A model generated the notes under the pieces. The model was not told the DNA's origin, did no database searches, and was given only the letters and a program-made list of their open reading frames with translations. A stretch of DNA of 64,000 nt from Medicago truncatula (lineage: Eukaryota > Streptophyta > Magnoliopsida > Fabales > Fabaceae), in NCBI RefSeq assembly GCF_003473485.1, contig NC_053044.1, forward strand, positions 4,166,501-4,230,500. The letters are read 5' to 3'. Position 1 is the first letter of the stretch; each line of letters begins with the position of its first letter. Made by a program: the position numbers and the translations under genes. Below are positions 9,762 to 22,200 of the stretch, one piece after another.

Positions 9762-11932
9762 GAATTCCCAGATGTTGTACCAGAAGACGTTCCGCAAGGA
9801 TTGCCGCCGATGCGAGACATTCAACATGCTATTGACTTTATTCCTGGAGCTGTCAACAAGACTTGATGATTTATTAGATCAGTTGCACGGTGCCACCATC
9901 TTTTCAAAGATCGATCTTCGAAGTGGATACCATCAAATCAGGCTTAGGTCAAGACTCTGTTGTCAATAGCGGCCTAACGCGGCGCGATCGCGGCGCGGAG
10001 CGGCTGAAAACAGCCTAGCGCGTCAGAACGCGACCGCATCGCGCGTTAGGCAAAAGCAGCTGAAAACCGGGTTTCGCGGCCGCTTTTCGTGGAGCGGGAG
10101 CGGGTCTAACGCGGCGCGTTTCCGGGTCGAAGCGAAATTACAGAATTACCCCTCACTTAAGTGACATTAGAAGGTTTAATTTTGTAATTTTCAAAACCCT
10201 ATTTCTTCACTTCATTCCATCGTACAACAGAACAGCCGCTTCTGCTCTTCTTCTCCCAATTCAATCGTAAAACACAAAGTTCTTCTCCTCTTCTCCCAAT
10301 TCAATCGTACAACAGGTTTTCACTTCATCTCTTCACTTCATTCCATCAACAGGTTTTATTTCATGTTTAGTACTTTTGTTACTTTAAGCTTTAGAGGCTT
10401 AAAGTGTTTGCTACCTTGAATTTTATTAGTATTTCTTGCAAGTATGTTCTTATGTTTTGCCTTAGACATGTTTTATTTCAAATTATGAATTGAGTAATAT
10501 TTAAGTTGTTTTAGTATTTCTTTTTCAACATTATAGTATTCTAGTATTAAATATATTAGTGTCCGCGTCATGTAAAAGCGCCCGCGTCGCGCCCACATAC
10601 CGCGCCGCGTCAATTTTTGGGGTGGCCGCGTCGCGCTGCGTTTCCGCTTTGACAACAGAGGGTCAAGAGATGAATGGAAGACTGCATTCCAAACAAGAGA
10701 TGGCTTCTATGAATGGACAGTGATGCCCTTTGGGTTATCTAATGCTCCAAGTACCTTCATGCGTCTAATGAATCAAGTACTTCGACCATTCATTAGCAAA
10801 TTTGTAGTGGTATACTTTGACGATATCTTGATCTACAAACAAACACAAAGAGGAACACTTAGAGCAGCTTCGACAAGTGCTACAAACTCTTCGCGAACAA
10901 AAACTCTATGAAAATTTGAAGAAATGTTCTTTCCTAACCAATGAGGTTACTTTTCTGGGTAATAATCACTGCTGAAGGTAATCGAGTTGACCCCAGCAAG
11001 GTTGATGCCATCAATAGTTGGCATATTCCTAAAGTCAATTCATGATGTGAGAAGTTTCCATGGATTAGCTTCATTTTATAGAAGGTTCATCAAGAACTTT
11101 AGTTCTGTTGCTGCCCCACTTACAGATTGCATAAAAGGAGATAAGTTCCAATGGATAGAACAAGCACAAAAAAGTTTTGACAACCTAAAACAACTTTTGA
11201 CTAAAACACCAGTGCTAGCGCCACCCAACTTTGACCAGGTGTTCGAAGTAAGCTGTGACGCTTCTAATTCAGGAATTGGCGCGGTTCTATGTCAAGAAGG
11301 TCATCCTATAGCCTTCTTTAGTGAAAAGCTCAACAATGGTAAACTTAGATACTCAACATATGATAAAGATTTTTATGCCATTGTCCGAGCCTTGTAACAT
11401 TGGAGTCATTACTTGTTGAATAAAGAATTTATTCTTTATTCTGATCATGAAGCCCTCAAGCATTTGAATTCTCAACAAAAGATCAATCGTAGGCATGCTG
11501 CTTGGAGTGAGTTTTTACAAGCTTATCCGTTCTTACTAAAACATAAGGCGGGAGTTCAAAATGTTGTTGCAGATGCACTTAGCAGGCGTCATACCCTACT
11601 TGCCACTATGCAAATGAAAGTCATTGGATTTGAGACAGTCAAGGAGTTATACAAAGATGATCCAAATTTTCAAAAGTTTTGGAATGCCACTGATTCACAA
11701 TCCTCTCTGGACTACTACAGACATGAGGGATTTTTGTTCAAAGGAAAAACCTTGTGTTTTCCTCAGTGCTCTCTATGTGAAGCCATTATTTGGGAAGCCC
11801 ATGATGGAGGATTAGCATGTCATTTTGGACGAGATAAGACTGTTGCTTTAATGAAAGAAAATTTCTATTAGCCAAGACTTCAAAGAGATGTCTACAAACA
11901 TATTCAAAGATTATATGAAGTCTCGTCCGGTG
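9762..11932 (+). pseudogene. Ty3/Gypsy pol relic (RT, RNase H, start of integrase)
   Basis: RT pieces: [13 protein letters not shown] (about 9900) and, after the nested insertion, [13 protein letters not shown] and the catalytic [10 protein letters not shown] (10801-10850). A frameshift follows near 10890. RNase H follows with FEVSCDASNSGIGAVL and FFSEKLN. A stop at 11395-11397 (codon TAA after RAL) interrupts the frame, which resumes with HWSHYLL and YSDHEALKHL. The integrase zinc-binding region begins at HFGRDKTVALM, with a TAG at 11869-11871 where the family has Trp. It has multiple stops, frameshifts and an upstream deletion and is not functional. Confidence 0.85.
9955..10660. mobile_element. 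706-bp non-autonomous hAT-like DNA transposon nested in Gypsy RT
   Basis: It starts CTCTGTTGTCAA and ends TTGACAACAGAG: perfect 12-bp terminal inverted repeats. It is flanked by an exact 8-bp target duplication GGTCAAGA (9947-9954 and 10661-10668). Eight bases is the hAT length; a ninth base does not match, which argues against Mutator. Both ends are strikingly GC-rich with repeated GACGCGG/GCGGCGCG subterminal motifs, unlike the AT-rich middle. Leaving out the element and one target copy makes the RT frame continuous. No transposase is encoded. Confidence 0.9.
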
Positions 11933-11945
11933 CATGTAATTAAAG

Positions 11946-13938
11946 CAGGAATTGAAAGAGCAGATGGTAAGATGCTAAACATATATTTATAAGATATATT
12001 AAGAGATGGTAAGATACAAATCATACATATATAGTTTGTAGGAAATTAGTCACATTTTATACTGTCACATGTTACACGTTATCTCATACTTCAAAAACAT
12101 TGTAAAGCACAAGACTCGCTACCCGTTACCTAAAATTTAATGAATAACTTAATGAATTGATCCATATAAACTGCAACTGGAAAACCGCAAGCAATCCCTA
12201 TCCATGCGAAGGAATGTTGAGGACGCTCTTCTGGACCAATCACGGTGTTTCTAAAATGAATAGATATGACGAGAATAAATCAGAATTTAAACCATATTCG
12301 TAGTACTAAGTTAGCCATCAATCTAAATAAAAGGGATTAGGGACACTCACAGCTATGATGTGCTAGTAATAACAGTACAGTTTCTTAAGACTTCCATGCT
12401 TTGAAAGTTGGAATTCAAATTCATCTACGCATCTGCATCAAAAGCATTATAACTTACTAGGACAAAAACATGATAAATTGACACATTTCAATTTTCTATC
12501 ATAAATTATCAAGTTCTACAGCCTCTCATATCACGACCATGTTGATCAATGCACATGAGCGTAAGAGTCTCATGCTGATATGGTGCAGTTCAGAATACAT
12601 AACTTTTTTACTGAAAAACTAAACATTGTATGGAAATTGATATCTTCTTAAATAAAATCTTGTAAATAAGATAACCAAACTATTGATAAATTATCTACAA
12701 TGACAATTGAAATTCTACATTCAAAACCATTTTTCTTTTATTCATTTGATGAAATTACACTTGATGTTTCAAAAACTTTCTTTTATTAGTTTCAAGAAAA
12801 ATAGGTTAAGAAACATAGAACACATACAATTTTTTTCTTTCAAGCTTCTGAAAATCAATAACAAACATAATTCGATAAGCGTACAATTAAAACTCACGTT
12901 TCTTATGTCCTCTCCTCTTTGAGAATGTGACTTGTCTACTATTGGAATTCTCAATACTTTTCAGAGACCCATGTCAGAAGCAAGAAGAAGAATGAAGAAC
13001 AAAAGGGGTTGGGACGAGCAAACGAGCAAGCATTTCATTTAAATTTCAACACCATATATATGGCGACAGAACCTGGAAATGGCAGCAAATTCTATCCATC
13101 AACATTCATGTTGCGAATTCGATGAAAATCACACCAATAACAAACTTGATGCGTGGAGCAAGGATAGTCAAACAACCGAAAAAAAGTGTATGGAAGTTAT
13201 AAATACATGTCAAAAGTAAAAAACAACGGCGAGAAGAACACAAAGAAGAGAAGAACACAAAAGAATTTGTTGACCCAGTTCGGTCCAAATTGACCTAGTC
13301 TGGGGGAGATAGCAGCCCTCCGATCCACTATATGATGAGTATCGTTACAAAGAGAAATCAATGGGTTACAAGAATAAGTCTCCCGCCTAATTCTACCCAA
13401 AGTCCCAGCCTCTTCCCGTAACCAAGAGACTCAATCCTAATAGTGTTTCCCAAGGTGAATCAACCCACAAACCCTAGTGTTTGTTCCGAAGAGACAAGCT
13501 CTATACAAACCCTAGTTTTGTTGTTGCCTTTCTAAACCCTTGTTTCAGCCCCCTCTATCTCTCTCAAAGTTTAGCCTGATACAAGGTCTATATTTATAGT
13601 AAAAGTATAACTCATAAATTTGGAACAAATACCACACTGATACGTTTTTTTTTTCTCCTTCAGTGAAAGAATATTTGCATAAAAAATATAATATTCCCTT
13701 TCAAAATATATTTGCATCAAATCGTCCTTCATACGATACAAAAATATATTTATTGTCCATAAATATATTTTCAGCATAAAGTATATTTGAAACAAATCTT
13801 TTATATTTTTAGCAACAATATTCTTCTTCCATCAAATTTTGAGTCATACTACAACAATTCATAACACACAGAATTTCATTTCAATTTCAATTTGAAATAC
13901 ATAAAGCAGTATTTTGGTGACTCACCTTGATGTGATAC
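11946..13938. other. 3' flank of CNL-2 with LTR-like insertion
   Basis: The reverse complement of 12478-12515 and of 12196-12252 matches 43893-43960 and 44228-44268 downstream of CNL-5, in the same order and at similar distances (about 1.4 and 1.7 kb from the stop codon). The CNL duplication therefore included the 3' flank. About 12990-13620 looks like an LTR relic (listed separately). Short AT-rich frames here are not genes. Confidence 0.6.
12990..13620 (-). mobile_element. Possible solo LTR or LTR relic (Copia-like), minus strand
   Basis: The GC-balanced block with CCCAGTTCGGTCCAAATTG, CTGGGGGAGATAGCAG, CGATCCACTATATGATG and AAACCCTAG..TTTGTTCCGAAG resembles LTR leaders of legume Copia elements that I recall. 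A TATTTATAG at about 13590 would be its promoter on the minus strand. Borders and target duplication could not be fixed. Confidence 0.35.
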
Positions 13939-15429
13939 TCATGTGATGATATTTCCGTTGATAAATATAAAGGGAATTCTAGCAATCTTACGCCACTCTT
14001 TCCCTTCCTTCCTCAGCAAACTTGCTGCCAATAACGGGCAATTATAGATATGCAGTACTTTAAGAGAGGAAGGCAACTTCCCCTCTTCTGGCAACGACTT
14101 GAGCTTCACTGCGCCAAGAATCTTACATTTTTGTAGGGACGTCAGATGTTGAAGCCACTTCCCATCCAAGCATTCTATATCTTCAAGAGAGATCGCTAAG
14201 GAAACGAGAGAAGTGGGTAGCAATGGAACTTCCATTTTCATCATCGCCTTCACAAGATCATCACCCATAATACTCAACATTGAAAGAGAAGTGAGACGTT
14301 CCCAAGTTGTATTCCACAAAATCCCTCCAACTCTGCATACACTCAGTTCTCGTAAACTGACAGGCAAATCATCTATGGCAAAATATTGCAGACTTGGAAG
14401 GTCACCAATTTTCACATTTTGAAGGATACCTAGAGTGTTTGTTGGTTCTGGAAGCGAACTAAGCTTCTTACACCCACTCACAATTAAATGTAGGAGGTTA
14501 GGAATGGGAAATCCACCCAGGGAAACTGACTCCAGTTCATCGCAATTCCTTATCTCGACAGTTCTAAGAAACAAGAGATTATGCTGCGATGTGTCTTCTG
14601 CAATTAATATCGATTTTAGATTTTTACAGTTAAGAATATGTAGAGTTTGGAGGAAAGGGAGAAAGCACAAGGTAAAAGATGTCATTGAATTACAACTATC
14701 GAATATTTCCAAATTCTCGAGTGACTTGTAACTGTGAAAGAACTCATAAGGAAGGAATTCAAGATTGCCACAATTCCATATTTTGAGAGAGTGTAAGGTT
14801 TTGGGAAGACCATCTCTCGGGAAGGACGTTAGAGATGAAATGTTGTGTAACGTCATCTTTCGAAGAGAACTTAGACATATCATCAATTTACTGAATACAT
14901 CTGATGATGGGCTTGTAAATATGTTGTTGCTATGATCATCCGAATGTCTTGAATCCATCAATAGAGGACATTCTTGCAACACAAGTTCTCTTAGGGAAGG
15001 AAGGTTGTTGGATGTCATCCCTTTGAGTTTGGGGCAGTTGCAAAGTGACAAAAATGTAAGACTAGGAAGGTTTCCCGGTATATTTCCCTTGAGTTTTGGA
15101 CATTTATATAGTGACAAATGTGCAAGACTAAGAAACTCTGTAGATGTACCTCCAATTAGCTTCCACTCCTCCCACTCTTGCATATCCCCAAACTGCAGAG
15201 TCTCCAAGGAGATAAATGGTTGAAACAAAGAAGAATTACTACTTCCATAGAGCTCGGTACCAAGTGTCTTTACCGAGTTCATCCCTTCAATACGGAGTTC
15301 TTTTAGATTACTTAATTGTCCAAGGGGTATGTTTCCTTTGAGTTTCGGACAATTTCACAGTGACAGACGTGTTAGACGAGGAAACTCAGTAGATGTACCT
15401 CCTGTCAACGTCCATTCATTCAACTCCAG
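13939..15429 (-). pseudogene. CNL-2 C-terminal LRR segment
   Basis: The part of CNL-2 beyond the retrotransposon. It begins next to the LTR as ELNEWTLTGGTSTEFPRL, meets a TGA at 15355-15357 (CGA in the sister fragment at 32.1 kb), and then runs open from an internal Met at 15282 to the natural TAA. It carries about 15 irregular LRR units of the LxxLxLxxCxxL type, including LKIWNCGNLEFLP and LHIYNCPLL. It parallels the C-terminus of CNL-5 (LPSSLKVL, EWRKIA, the ending ING.IIT/ING.MIT). Directly after the stop the sequence AAGGTGAGT looks like a donor for a 3'-UTR intron, also seen in CNL-5. Confidence 0.85.
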
Positions 15430-15544
15430 TGTAACGCCCTCTCTAATTATTTGAATATTTTTAATGAGTTTAGAATACACTTATATGATTTGTATAATTT
15501 ATATGATTTATTTTGATGAGTGATATTTTGTTATGATATATGTT

Positions 15545-15900
15545 GGTATTTATTAGTATAACATATATGTTATTTGGTTTAGAAATATAAATGTTATTTG
15601 ATTTAAAAATATAAATGTTATTTGATTTAGAAATATATATGTTATTTGATTTAGAAATATAAATGTTATTTGATTTAAAAATATAAATGTTATTTGTTAT
15701 AGAAATACATATGATTTGTTGCAGAAATAAATGTGATTTGTTATAGAAATAAATGTTATTTGTTGTAGAAATACACATGATTTGTTGTAGAAATATATGT
15801 TAATTTGTGTAGAGATATATGTTATTTTGTGTAGAAATATATGTTATCTGGTGTAGAAATATATTTCTTATTTGGTGTAGAAATATATATATGTTATAGA
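15545..15900. repeat. 24-26-bp tandem array inside the 5' LTR
   Basis: Degenerate units of the form AAATATAAATGTTATTTGATTT repeat about 14 times. The array in the 3' LTR (19385-19750) has one extra 26-bp unit, the main length difference between the LTRs. Confidence 0.9.
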
Positions 15901-16124
15901 AATATATTTGTTATAGAGATATAATTGTTATTTGTTGTATAAATATTTTATATATATATTAGAATAGAATATTGAGATTTTGGTAGGCAATCTAATATAT
16001 TTTTGTACTGAATAATATATTTTTGTACTTAATATGATATATTTTGGTACTCAATTGATATATTTAATTACTAGATCTAATAGGTGCATTACTTGTTTCT
16101 CACTTATTAGTTGTAAATTCTCTC

Positions 16125-16132
16125 TATAAATA
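16125..16132 (+). promoter_or_regulatory. TATA box of the 5' LTR
   Basis: TATAAATA inside CTCTCTATAAATAGAGAACT, a small inverted repeat around the box. The same sequence is at 19977-19984 in the 3' LTR. Likely start of the element's transcript. Confidence 0.7.
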
Positions 16133-18966
16133 GAGAACTCATACAGTGCATTCTACACACCGAAATTCACAGTTGATACTTCCTGTGCTTTTCTTCTCTT
16201 CTCCCTCTTTTGACTTGTGTTGACGAGTCTTTCTTCTTTTTCTACTCCTTTCTGTCCCTTCGGAATTAAAAGTGTTCTTAAGACTATAATCCCTCTTCGG
16301 TTTAATATCCTTTTAGATAAGAGAAAGCAGTAGAGTCCTTCGTCGATCAATCCAAAGGTAAGGGTGAGACTAACTTTGCAATTCTATTAAGTATGTGAAT
16401 CAATGGTTAGGTTTAACATGATGTAGGATGAGTTTTTGAGGAATTGAAAAGTAGGTTAAAATTGTAGAATTAATAAACGGTGGAAACTTGTTAAAAAAAT
16501 GTAGAAACTGTCCTTAGACCTTAGATAATGATTAAGATGATTTGATGATATTTATAATGTTATATAATTAGATATATATTGCATGAATTATGTTTAATGA
16601 TTGAGATGTTGATGACGTGCATTTGTAATTGTTATATATGATGATTATCATTATTGATTGATGTTATTTTGTTGTTGTGATGAATATGATTTACTTTGAT
16701 GATATGATTAATGAGAGAATATTATATACTGTGAATTAATGATTAAATGCATTAGTTGAAATATTATTGAATGATCAAGATGTTGAAATGAATTGTTATT
16801 AAGCTTGATATGAATTGATTATGCTGCAATTGTTGTTAAACTAAGTTGCATGAGTTGTTGTTGATTATCATTTGATATTGTTATATCCTGAGATGTTTAT
16901 GTGTCGCCTATGTTGCTGTTGTTGGTTATGTGAAATATTTATATGCCTTATGTGGAAGATGTTTGATGTTTAAGTTGTTGATGTTTCACATTAATATTGT
17001 TATGTTGTGAATTGCAATTGATATATTGATATCTCTCTATTGTTGTGTGATTTGACTGTGCTACTGCTGTTATTTAACTAAGTGCATGATGTCTATATAT
17101 ATATATTATGAAATGATGACGTTTAGCTCCAAATTATTGGATGCATGATGATATATTGATTACGATGATTACGGTGTTTTGTTGTTAAGAGTCCATGCAT
17201 AGCATTTCATTGAGCTTTGTCCTCACCACGATTAGGAGCTTTGTCCTCCGCACGTTTTAGGAGCTTTGTCCTCCGCACGATAAAAGTATATTAATACTTA
17301 TGATGACGATTGGTACCACATGCATATAAGTGTCTAAGTTGCATTGTCACATATGTTGAGTCAAGGTCGTTGTTGATGAATTATCATCCATGAGTTGTTA
17401 AGTTGTCGATGAATTATCATCCATGAGTTTGTCGAGTTGTCTTCTACCCATGTGTTGTTAAAGAAGTACCTACGAAGATTATACGATGTGAATTATATGA
17501 TGTTGACTAAAATATTGCTACGTTGTTTAAGATAATGATTATGATATTGTTAAGTTGTTATGATGTTGTGTATAATTGTTACTATTAAGTGATGAATATG
17601 TTGTTCTATATATGATTAATATTATTAAGTGAATATTATGTTATGTTATTGATGATGATCGAATGTTGTGATTACTTGGTAATTGTTTATCAAAGATGCT
17701 ATGATGTTTAAGATGATATTGTTTAAGATGTTTATGTTGAAGATTTATGATGTTGACTTTGGTGTTAGTATGTGTTGATTATATTTTTATAAGATGATGA
17801 ATATGTTGTTATTATAAGAAGATGAATATGTTGTTGTTATATTATTATATTATGAAGAGATGATGTATATATAATTATTATTATTATTAAGTGAATATCA
17901 TGCTATGTTGTTGTTATATTATTCTATTATGACGAGATGATGTATATATAATTATTATTATTATTAAATGAATATCATGCTATGTTGTTGTTATATTATT
18001 ATATTATGACGAGATGATGTATATATAATTATTATTATTATTATTAAGTGAATATCATGTTACGTTGTGGTTATATTATTATAAGAAGATGTTTATGTTA
18101 TGATGTAGATAATTATTACTATTAATAAGAAATGATTATATTGTGTTGTTTTAAAGTTATTAGTGATGATGATATCTATGAGTTGTTAAAGTGTACTTGA
18201 TGATGTTTATGTTAAATTGATAAGTTGTCTTTTATTAATGAATTGATAATGAGATATTTGATGAATAATTATTATTATGAATTAATGATGTTGTTATGTT
18301 GTATATGAATTAGGATTAAGATGTTGTCATGCTATATATGAACTATGAGTATGATGTGATGATCTATATTGTTATGACTTGGTTAATACGTGTTATATGA
18401 TGATGTTATAATGTGGTGTATATGAAGTAAATGATAATTAGAAGTTGGTTTGATTATTAAGAATTATTACATGAAGAATTATTATTACTAATAGATGAAG
18501 TTATTTATGTTGTTAAATATAATTATTGAATTATATGCTTGATATTATTGTTTTGTGAAATCTCACCCCTTCTGCTTGAAAATGTTGCTCTTCGTATGAG
18601 TAACTTGCAGGTATTAATGATTAGTAGGAGTGGTGGCTCAAGTGTCTCTAGGTGTTCTGATACGTAACGGGATGGGAACTTTGTTATTGCTTTCTATTCC
18701 TTACGTATTGTTTTTGAAGAATTATGACTATGTTTTTAGAATGGATTTTTATGACATAATTGTAAAGAGGCCTTAGTGCCAAAGACTGGTTTTAGTTATT
18801 GAATAAATTCCGCTGCGAAGTATTAAAGATTTTGTTATTGAATTTTAAAGGATAAATAGTTATTTATTCAGTTTATGATTTTATGAAAAGAAGTGTAGCA
18901 TTCCGTTTACGTGAATAACTTTGATTATTAAATGAAATTTTTATGTTGGGAAAACGGGGTGTTACA

Positions 18967-19255
18967 ATTGGTATCAGAGCAGGTCGGTCCGTCCGGCCAA
19001 GTAGTTGAGTCGTGTCGAGTTTAGTAACAATTGTATTACTGTCTTTATGTTGTTTGATTGATTGTTGTTGTGTTTCTGATTAATAGTTATGTTTATTATG
19101 TGATCATGTTTGATTGACTAACTTTGATGTGGTTTATATATTTTGTTGAAGTTTCTATTTGGCTAAATATAGATTAAGATATTTAAGCAATAATTGAATT
19201 CATTACTTTTGTGCTTTGAATTTCGAGGACGAAATTCTTTTAAGGGGGGGAGAGT
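18967..19255 (+). other. 289-bp internal domain: primer site, pol 3' scrap and purine tract
   Basis: TGGTATCAGAGC (18969-18980) is the standard plant primer site for initiator tRNA-Met. AAGGGGGGGAGAG (19242-19254) is the polypurine tract. Just before it, TTCGAGGACGAAATTC matches, from memory, the last codons of integrase in Gypsy chromoviruses, which suggests that this element arose from a coding parent by loss of gag-pol. Confidence 0.9.
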
Positions 19256-22200
19256 TGTAACGCCCTCTCTAATTATTTGAATATTTTTAATGAGTTTAGA
19301 ATACACTTATATGATTTGTATAATTTATATGATTTATTTTGATGAGTGATATTTTGTTATGATATATGTTGGTATTTATTAGTATAACATATATGTTATT
19401 TGGTTTAGAAATATAAATGTTATTTGATTTAAAAATATAAATGTTATTTGATTTAGAAATATATATGTTATTTGATTTAGAAATATATATATGTTATTTG
19501 GTTTAGAAATATAAATGTTATTTGATTTAAAAATATAAATGTTATTTGTTATAGAAATACATATGATTTGTTGCAGAAATAAATGTGATTTGTTATAGAA
19601 ATAAATGTTATTTGTTGTAGAAATACACATGATTTGTTGTAGAAATATATGTTAATTTGTGTAGAGATATATGTTATTTTGTGTAGAAATATATGTTATC
19701 TGGTGTAGAAATATATTTCTTATTTGGTGTAGAAATATATATATGTTATAGAAATATATTTGTTATAGAGATATAATTGTTATTTGTTGTATAAATATTT
19801 TATATATATATTAGAATAGAATATTGAGATTTTGGTAGGCAATCTAATATATTTTTGTACTGAATAATATATTTTTGTACTTAATATGATATATTTTGGT
19901 ACTCAATTGATATATTTAATTACTAGATCTAATAGGTGCATTACTTGTTTCTCACTTATTAGTTGTAAATTCTCTCTATAAATAGAGAACTCATACAGTG
20001 CATTCTACACACCGAAATTCACAGTTGATACTTCCTGTGCTTTTCTTCTCTTCTCCCTCTTTTGACTTGTGTTGACGAGTCTTTCTTCTTTTTCTACTCC
20101 TTTCTGTCCCTTCGGAATTAAAAGTGTTCTTAAGACTATAATCCCTCTTCGGTTTAATATCCTTTTAGATAAGAGAAAGCAGTAGAGTCCTTCGTCGATC
20201 AATCCAAAGGTAAGGGTGAGACTAACTTTGCAATTCTATTAAGTATGTGAATCAATGGTTAGGTTTAACATGATGTAGGATGAGTTTTTGAGGAATTGAA
20301 AAGTAAGTTAAAATTGTAGAATTAATAAACGGTGGAAACTTGTTAAAAAAATGTAGAAACTGTCCTTAGACCTTAGATAATGATTAAGATGATTTGATGA
20401 TATTTATAATGTTATATAATTAGATATATATTGCATGAATTATGTTTAATGATTGAGATGTTGATGACGTGCATTTGTAATTGTTATATATGATGATTAT
20501 CATTATTGATTGATGTTATTTTGTTGTTGTGATGAATATGATTTACTTTGATGATATGATTAATGAGAGAATATTATATACTGTGAATTAATGATTAAAT
20601 GCATTACTTGAAATATTATTGAATGATCAAGATGTTGAAATGAATTGTTATTAAGCTTGATATGAATTGATTATGCTGCAATTGTTGTTAAACTAAGTTG
20701 CATGAGTTGTTGTTGATTATCATTTGATATTGTTATATCCTGAGATGTTTATGTGTCGCCTATGTTGCTGTTGTTGGTTATGTGAAATATTTATATGCCT
20801 TATGTGGAAGATGTTTGATGTTTAAGTTGTTGATGCTTCACATTAATATTGTTATGTTGTGAATTGCAATTGATATATTGATATCTCTCTATTGTTGTGT
20901 GATTTGACTGTGCTACTGCTGTTATTTAACTAAGTGCATGATGTCTATATATATATATTATGAAATGATGACGTTTAGCTCCAAATTATTGGATGCATGA
21001 TGATATATTGATTACGATGATTACGGTGTTTTGTTGTTAAGAGTCCATGCATAGCATTTCATTGAGCTTTGTCCTCACCACGATTAGGAGCTTTGTCCTC
21101 CGCACGTTTTAGGAGCTTTGTCCTCCGCACGATAAAAGTATATTAATACTTATGATGACGATTGGTACCACATGCATATAAGTGTCTAAGTTGCATTGTC
21201 ACATATGTTGAGTCAAGGTCGTTGTTGATGAATTATCATCCATGAGTTGTTAAGTTGTCGATGAATTATCATCCATGAGTTTGTCGAGTTGTCTTCTACC
21301 CATGTGTTGTTAAAGAAGTACCTACGAAGATTATACGATGTGAATTATATGATGTTGACTAAAATATTGCTACGTTGTTTAAGATAATGATTATGATATT
21401 GTTAAGTTGTTATGATGTTGTGTATAATTGTTACTATTAAGTGATGAATATGTTGTTCTATATATGATTAATATTATTAAGTGAATATTATGTTATGTTA
21501 TTGATGATGATCGAATGTTGTGATTACTTGGTAATTGTTTATCAAAGATGCTATGATGTTTAAGATGATATTGTTTAAGATGTTTATGTTGAAGATTTAT
21601 GATGTTGACTTTGGTGTTAGTATGTGTTGATTATATTTTTATAAGATGATGAATATGTTGTTATTATAAGAAGATGAATATGTTGTTGTTATATTATTAT
21701 ATTATGAAGAGATGATGTATATATAATTATTATTATTATTAAGTGAATATCATGCTATGTTGTTGTTATATTATTCTATTATGACGAGATGATGTATATA
21801 TTATTATTATTATTATTAAATGAATATCATGCTATGTTGTTGTTATATTATTATATTATGACGAGATGATGTATATATAATTATTATTATTATTAAGTGA
21901 ATATCATGTTACGTTGTGGTTATATTATTATAAGAAGATGTTTATGTTATGATGTAGATAATTATTACTATTAATAAGAGATGATTATATTGTGTTGTTT
22001 TAAAGTTATTAGTGATGATGATATCTATGAGTTGTTAAAGTGTACTTGATGATGTTTATGTTAAATTGATAAGTTGTCTTTTATTAATGAATTGATAATG
22101 AGATATTTGATGAATAATTATTATTATGAATTAATGATGTTGTTATGTTGTATATGAATTAGGATTAAGATGTTGTCATGCTATATATGAACTATGAGTA

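Larger units (their letters stand above)
9525..11945 (+). mobile_element. Decayed Ty3/Gypsy (chromovirus-like) retrotransposon, internal deletion, with nested insertion
   Basis: The primer site TTGGCATCAGAGC (9527-9539), complementary to initiator tRNA-Met with one mismatch, follows the LTR end. Gag and protease are missing. From about 9762 there is the pre-RT segment, then a deletion, then RT, RNase H and the start of integrase, interrupted by a 706-bp DNA transposon (9955-10660). No 3' LTR is recognised; the element fades out near 11945. The arrangement RT-RNase H-integrase places it in Ty3/Gypsy, and the RT text resembles the CRM/Reina chromoviruses (recall only). Confidence 0.8.
15430..18966 (+). 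repeat. 5' LTR (3537 bp)
   Basis: Contains an AT-rich tandem array (15545-15900), a TATA box TATAAATA at 16125-16132 with a leader-like C/T-rich stretch after it, three copies of GAGCTTTGTCCTC (17214-17275), ATT microsatellites (17870-18060), and the end GTTACA. Long frames on its minus strand come from low-complexity sequence and are not genes. Confidence 0.95.

Noticed and set aside
15470..15778. Asn/Ile-rich frame on the minus strand (also at 19379-19630)
   Set aside because: It is the reverse reading of the AT-rich tandem array in the LTR and changes with unit number.
16153..16350. 65-residue frame on the minus strand of each LTR (also 20005-20202)
   Set aside because: It lies antisense to the LTR leader, is identical only because the LTRs are, and has no domain.
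17214..17275. CRISPR-like array (three GAGCTTTGTCCTC repeats)
   Set aside because: Plant LTR, only three imperfect copies with short unequal gaps, and a second set in the other LTR.
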